Shown here: piece after piece, positions 7,321-10,124 of the stretch | Numbering within the stretch: the first letter of the stretch is position 1 | Layout of the letters: each line of letters begins with the position of its first letter | NCBI GenBank assembly: GCA_964473155.1 | Contig: CAYYNT010000099.1 | Coordinates: forward strand, 1-10,124 | Source of the DNA: JAJFUG01 sp964473155 | GTDB lineage: Bacteria; Gemmatimonadota; Glassbacteria; GWA2-58-10 | Reading direction: 5' to 3' | Length of the DNA: 10,124 bases | Notes under the pieces: model-generated | What the model was told of the DNA's origin: nothing | Seen by the model: the letters and a program-made list of their open reading frames with translations, nothing else | Databases searched by the model: none | Made by a program: the position numbers and the translations under genes

Positions 7321-7423
7321 TTTTCCTCCCCGGATATGCCTCCGGCAGTCACAGCACTTTCTGTGCGCGGCTTCCGGACCAGCGGGACCGTGTAAACCGG
7401 CTTGATTCGAACGAGGGGTTCAA
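7321..7423. promoter_or_regulatory. Divergent intergenic region between the small membrane gene and the decarboxylase
   Basis: These 103 bases should hold the promoters of both divergent genes. I find no convincing -35/-10 pair in either direction. On the plus strand GAGGGG (7413-7418) stands 5 bases before the decarboxylase ATG and serves as its ribosome binding site. On the minus strand a 5-bp hairpin, CCGGA with TCCGG (7330-7345), stands next to the ribosome binding site of the small membrane gene. Confidence 0.4.
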
Positions 7424-8353
7424 ATGCGAATTCTCGTTACCGGCGGAGCCGGATTCCTCGGCTCCCACCTCTGCGATTACCTGATCGAAAAGAACCACGA
7501 TGTAATATGCATCGACAACCTGATCACGGGCAATGTTGAAAACATCAGCCACCTGATGGGACACGAGCGGTTCCGGTTTATCCGCTACGATGTCACCGAG
7601 TACATATTCATCCCCGGGCGGCTGGATGCGATCCTTCATTTCGCTTCACCCGCCTCGCCGGTGGACTACCTGGAATATCCGATCCAGACCCTCAAGGTCG
7701 GCAGCCTCGGCACGCACAAGGCCCTTGGCCTGGCGCGTGAAAAGGGTGCGCGGTTCCTGCTCGCCTCGACCAGCGAGGTTTACGGCGACCCGCTGATTCA
7801 TCCGCAGACAGAGGAATACTGGGGCAATGTCAATCCGATCGGCCCGCGCGGGGTGTATGATGAGGCCAAGCGTTTCGCCGAGGCGATCAGCATGGCCTAT
7901 CATAGAACCCACGGAGTGGAGGTGCGGATCGTGCGGATATTCAACACGTACGGTCCGAGGATGCGGATGAACGACGGGCGGGTGGTGCCGAATTTCATCA
8001 AGCAGGCGCTTTGCGGCGAGCCCATAACGGTGTATGGCGACGGCAGCCAGACGCGCTCTTTCTGCTACTGGTCGGATCTGGTCGAGGGCATCTACCGCCT
8101 TCTGCTCTCGGATGCGGATGGTCCGGTGAATATCGGCAATCCGGCCGAGCACACGATCCTTCAGTTCGCCCAGCGGATAATCGAACTGACTGGCAGCAGC
8201 AGCCAGATTATCCACAAGAAGCTGCCGGAGGATGACCCGAAAGTGCGCCGCCCGGATATAACCCGCGCCCGAAAGATCCTGGGCTGGGAGCCGAAAGTGG
8301 CGCTGGATGAGGGCCTCACCCGCACGATCGACTATTTCCGGGACAAGGTATAA
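7424..8353 (+). CDS. uxs: UDP-glucuronate decarboxylase (UDP-xylose synthase), extended SDR family
   Basis: This 309-aa enzyme is predicted to use bound NAD to oxidise and decarboxylate UDP-glucuronate to UDP-xylose, a donor for surface or secreted polysaccharides, in the cytoplasm. The Rossmann dinucleotide motif GGAGFLG is at residues 7-13 and the acidic residue that binds the NAD ribose is Asp31. The family signatures ASPASP (74-79), STSEVYGDP (115-123), HPQTEEYWGNVNPIGPR (126-142) and the catalytic Tyr145-x3-Lys149 all fit this enzyme rather than dTDP-glucose 4,6-dehydratase or UDP-glucose epimerase. One small departure is YDEAK where YDEGK is usual; it should not affect catalysis. The length is normal for a soluble bacterial form, with no extra domain and no membrane anchor. 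GAGGGG lies 5 bases before the ATG, and a strong terminator follows, so it looks like a single-gene unit. Confidence 0.93.
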   Translation: MRILVTGGAGFLGSHLCDYLIEKNHDVICIDNLITGNVENISHLMGHERFRFIRYDVTEYIFIPGRLDAILHFASPASPVDYLEYPIQTLKVGSLGTHKALGLAREKGARFLLASTSEVYGDPLIHPQTEEYWGNVNPIGPRGVYDEAKRFAEAISMAYHRTHGVEVRIVRIFNTYGPRMRMNDGRVVPNFIKQALCGEPITVYGDGSQTRSFCYWSDLVEGIYRLLLSDADGPVNIGNPAEHTILQFAQRIIELTGSSSQIIHKKLPEDDPKVRRPDITRARKILGWEPKVALDEGLTRTIDYFRDKV

Positions 8354-8407
8354 AAGCCCGGCCTGGACGGGATGAAATTGTAACTATTTATAATATAATA
8401 TTTTGTG

Positions 8408-8436
8408 GGGCACGGTGCGCCGTGCCCTTTTATTTT
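8408..8436 (+). terminator. Intrinsic terminator of the decarboxylase gene
   Basis: An 8-bp GC-rich stem, GGGCACGG (8408-8415) with CCGTGCCC (8420-8427), closed by a 4-base loop TGCG, is followed at once by TTTTATTTT (8428-8436). It lies 54 bases after the decarboxylase stop. On the minus strand no T-run follows the stem, so it acts in one direction only. Confidence 0.9.
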
Positions 8437-8470
8437 CATGACGCAGGTGAAAACTTTATCAGGACGTAAT

Positions 8471-8486
8471 TGGAGCGGCCGCTCCA
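8471..8486. repeat. 16-bp perfect palindrome between convergent genes
   Basis: TGGAGCGGCCGCTCCA reads the same on both strands and contains a NotI site. It lies 27 bases beyond the stop of the kinase gene. On the minus strand it could fold as a 6-bp stem with a GGCC loop, followed by only a short ATT, so it might be a weak terminator for the kinase or a protein-binding site. Confidence 0.45.
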
Positions 8487-8513
8487 GTTGCCGGGCCGCA
8501 TCTTTATCACCCC

Positions 8514-10124
8514 TCAGCCTAATCCAAGCACTCTCTTTTCCGCCTCGGCATAGCGCTCCAGCAGCCCTCCGGGGCCATGGCAGGCCGCCACATCCTCCGG
8601 CCGCGGGCTGACCGGCTCGCGCCGCCCCAGGAAACATGCGGCATAGGCCCCGGCATCGAAATCCTCTCCCTGGTTTTTCAGCAGCGCGCAGGCCCCCGAA
8701 ACCGCCGCCCCGAGAGCCGCTCCGCCCTGGTCCACGGGCACGGCCTCCCTCCGCCAGATGGCGGCGACCCGCCGCAAAACCTCGCGGCTGCGCGAGGGCC
8801 CTCCGGTAACGAAAAGCCTGTCTCCGGGGGTGGTGAAATGACGGCTGTGCGCGTAGACCGCAGCCAGGCTGGACTCCACGATCCCGGCGTAATCAGCGGC
8901 CGGGCCGGGAGTGTCATATCCCAGGCGCAGCGGCTCGAGCTTGCCTGAGACCGGGAAGGATTCATTCTCCGCCTGCCAGAGGAAAAGCCGTCCCCGGTTG
9001 CCGCAGGGTGTTTCTGCAAGAAACGCCTCGGCGCGGGTGTAATCTTTCTTCTCGATCCCGTGCAGCGCCCGTACCCTGTCCCAGCGCAACGCGCCATTGG
9101 TGCGGCAGCCGAAACTGAACGGACGGTCCAGACCGTCGTACATGGCATTGGCGTAGCCCCGGCTGTCGAACGTGGCCCCGCCGGTCTCCACCATTATGAC
9201 AAAGCTCGAACCCAGGGAAAGGAGCGAACCCTGCACCAGCACCTTGCTCTGCGGGTTGTCGCCGCTGCCCACGCCGACAAGGCAGTCCTGAGAAAAACCC
9301 CAGCGCTCCACGAAATGACGGACCAGAGGTCCGGCCAGGCTAAGGGCGGAACCCAGCGCGGGCAGACGGTCCAGAAGGCCGCCGCCTCCGCCCGGCAGGC
9401 CCTCGGCCGCCGAGGAGACCAGCTCGCCGCTCCAGCGCTTCTCCCGGTAGTCCATCAGCGAGGTCCCGCAGGCGTTGCCCCAGTCCAGGGGTATATGGAC
9501 ATTTCCGGTCAGGACCGCTGGCAGAAGGCTGGATATCTGATGGATGAGCGCGGTGCGGGCGTAGATTTCCGGCTGCCGCAACGCGGTGCGGCGGATGCCG
9601 AAAGCGCTGAACCGCAGCGGGGCATCCGACCCGGACAGTTCTATTATTCTTTGCTTTCCGCCCGCTTTCTGCCGGACAAAAGATGACTCTTCGCCGGTGC
9701 AGGCCGTGCGCCATATCCGGGCGTACGGCGCGGCCAGGGCCTCCGCCAGATAAGAGGCAAGAGGGGCTTCCACCGTCCCCGCGGCCAGCGCTCTGAAAAG
9801 GCTTTCCGCCCGGCTGTTCAGCATCACGAAACCATGCTGCTGGCCCGAGACATTGATCACCCTGATACATCTTGAATTCAGGCCCCGCGCCCTGAAACTC
9901 TCGGCCAGGTCATCGAACATGGCCTCGAGCGAGGCGAAATACAGGGCCGCGGGCTGATTCGCCTCGCCCGGCTCTCCGGGCGGAAGGATATAGTCCCCGG
10001 TCAGCCCGAAACCAGCCAGACGGCTGTCGGCGCGGTAATCCAGGGCGTGCTTCCAGACAGTCTCGCGGCTGTCCAGGTCCACGGCCACGGCGGCCAGGCC
10101 CTGGGTGCTGGAGTCGAGTCCCAG
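8514..10124 (-). CDS. Xylulokinase-like FGGY carbohydrate kinase, N-terminus cut by the window edge
   Basis: Predicted to phosphorylate a ketopentose, most likely D-xylulose to xylulose 5-phosphate with ATP, feeding the pentose phosphate pathway. The frame runs to the right edge: 12 codons upstream of an internal GTG at 10088 encode LGLDSSTQG, the N-terminal phosphate-binding motif of FGGY kinases, so only a few residues are missing and 536 are visible. Numbering from the edge, SGQQHG (93-98) matches the xylulokinase substrate loop, GSGDN (286-290) carries the presumed catalytic Asp, SLGSS (303-307) is the adenosine/phosphate loop, and VTGGPSRS (440-447) with GGAALGAA (467-474) form the ATP-binding C-terminal domain. 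QQHG and the WGNACGTSLMDY-like region resemble the eukaryotic-type xylulokinases more than E. coli XylB (484 aa). A Gly-rich loop, LPGGGGG (243-249), is unusual. The internal GTG is not the true start. Substrate assignment is less certain than the family. Confidence 0.88.
   Translation of the reverse strand: MGLDSSTQGLAAVAVDLDSRETVWKHALDYRADSRLAGFGLTGDYILPPGEPGEANQPAALYFASLEAMFDDLAESFRARGLNSRCIRVINVSGQQHGFVMLNSRAESLFRALAAGTVEAPLASYLAEALAAPYARIWRTACTGEESSFVRQKAGGKQRIIELSGSDAPLRFSAFGIRRTALRQPEIYARTALIHQISSLLPAVLTGNVHIPLDWGNACGTSLMDYREKRWSGELVSSAAEGLPGGGGGLLDRLPALGSALSLAGPLVRHFVERWGFSQDCLVGVGSGDNPQSKVLVQGSLLSLGSSFVIMVETGGATFDSRGYANAMYDGLDRPFSFGCRTNGALRWDRVRALHGIEKKDYTRAEAFLAETPCGNRGRLFLWQAENESFPVSGKLEPLRLGYDTPGPAADYAGIVESSLAAVYAHSRHFTTPGDRLFVTGGPSRSREVLRRVAAIWRREAVPVDQGGAALGAAVSGACALLKNQGEDFDAGAYAACFLGRREPVSPRPEDVAACHGPGGLLERYAEAEKRVLGLG

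Noticed and set aside
8389..8394. TATAAT in the AT-rich patch after the decarboxylase
   Set aside because: There is no -35 box at the right distance (GACGGG at 8366-8371), and no gene follows on the plus strand before the terminator.
9060..9686. 208-aa open frame on the plus strand
   Set aside because: Opposite the FGGY kinase, whose motifs run through this stretch on the minus strand.
7424..10124. Decarboxylase and kinase as one xylose pathway
   Set aside because: They are convergent, separated by a strong terminator, and act on unlinked pools (UDP-xylose and free xylulose); adjacency alone does not support a pathway.

Overview
The window looks like a piece of a GC-rich genome from a Gram-negative, probably uncultivated bacterium. 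This is inferred from base composition, Shine-Dalgarno sites and gene families; no rRNA or marker gene is present to fix the lineage. Most of it is high in G+C, but positions 1 to about 1385 are clearly AT-rich and look acquired.

Layout from left to right. (1) Positions 1-1375, minus strand: an AT-rich pair made of a beta-class amino DNA methyltransferase and, 8 bases after its stop, the first 72 codons of a second gene that runs off the left edge. The pair resembles a type II restriction-modification unit, but the endonuclease identity of the second gene is unproven. (2) Positions 1386-7320, minus strand, transcribed right to left: a small two-helix membrane protein, then a well-placed sigma70-like promoter, then a FapA-like (DUF342) protein, then a very large (about 1320-aa) helical protein that I cannot assign to any family. 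The methyltransferase starts 10 bases after this large gene and uses its stop codon as part of its ribosome binding site, so the foreign unit is joined to the end of the host operon. (3) Positions 7424-8353, plus strand: a UDP-glucuronate decarboxylase (UDP-xylose synthase) with its own strong terminator. (4) Positions 8514-10124, minus strand: a xylulokinase-like FGGY sugar kinase convergent with the decarboxylase, complete except for a few N-terminal residues beyond the right edge.

How they may work together: the FapA-like protein and the giant helical protein form an apparent two-gene operon, with a 9-bp hairpin between them, and are the least described part of the window. The decarboxylase (UDP-xylose for glycans) and the kinase (xylulose to xylulose 5-phosphate) are independent units; both touch pentose chemistry, but nothing in the sequence ties them into one pathway. 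I see no CRISPR array, tRNA, rRNA or insertion sequence.
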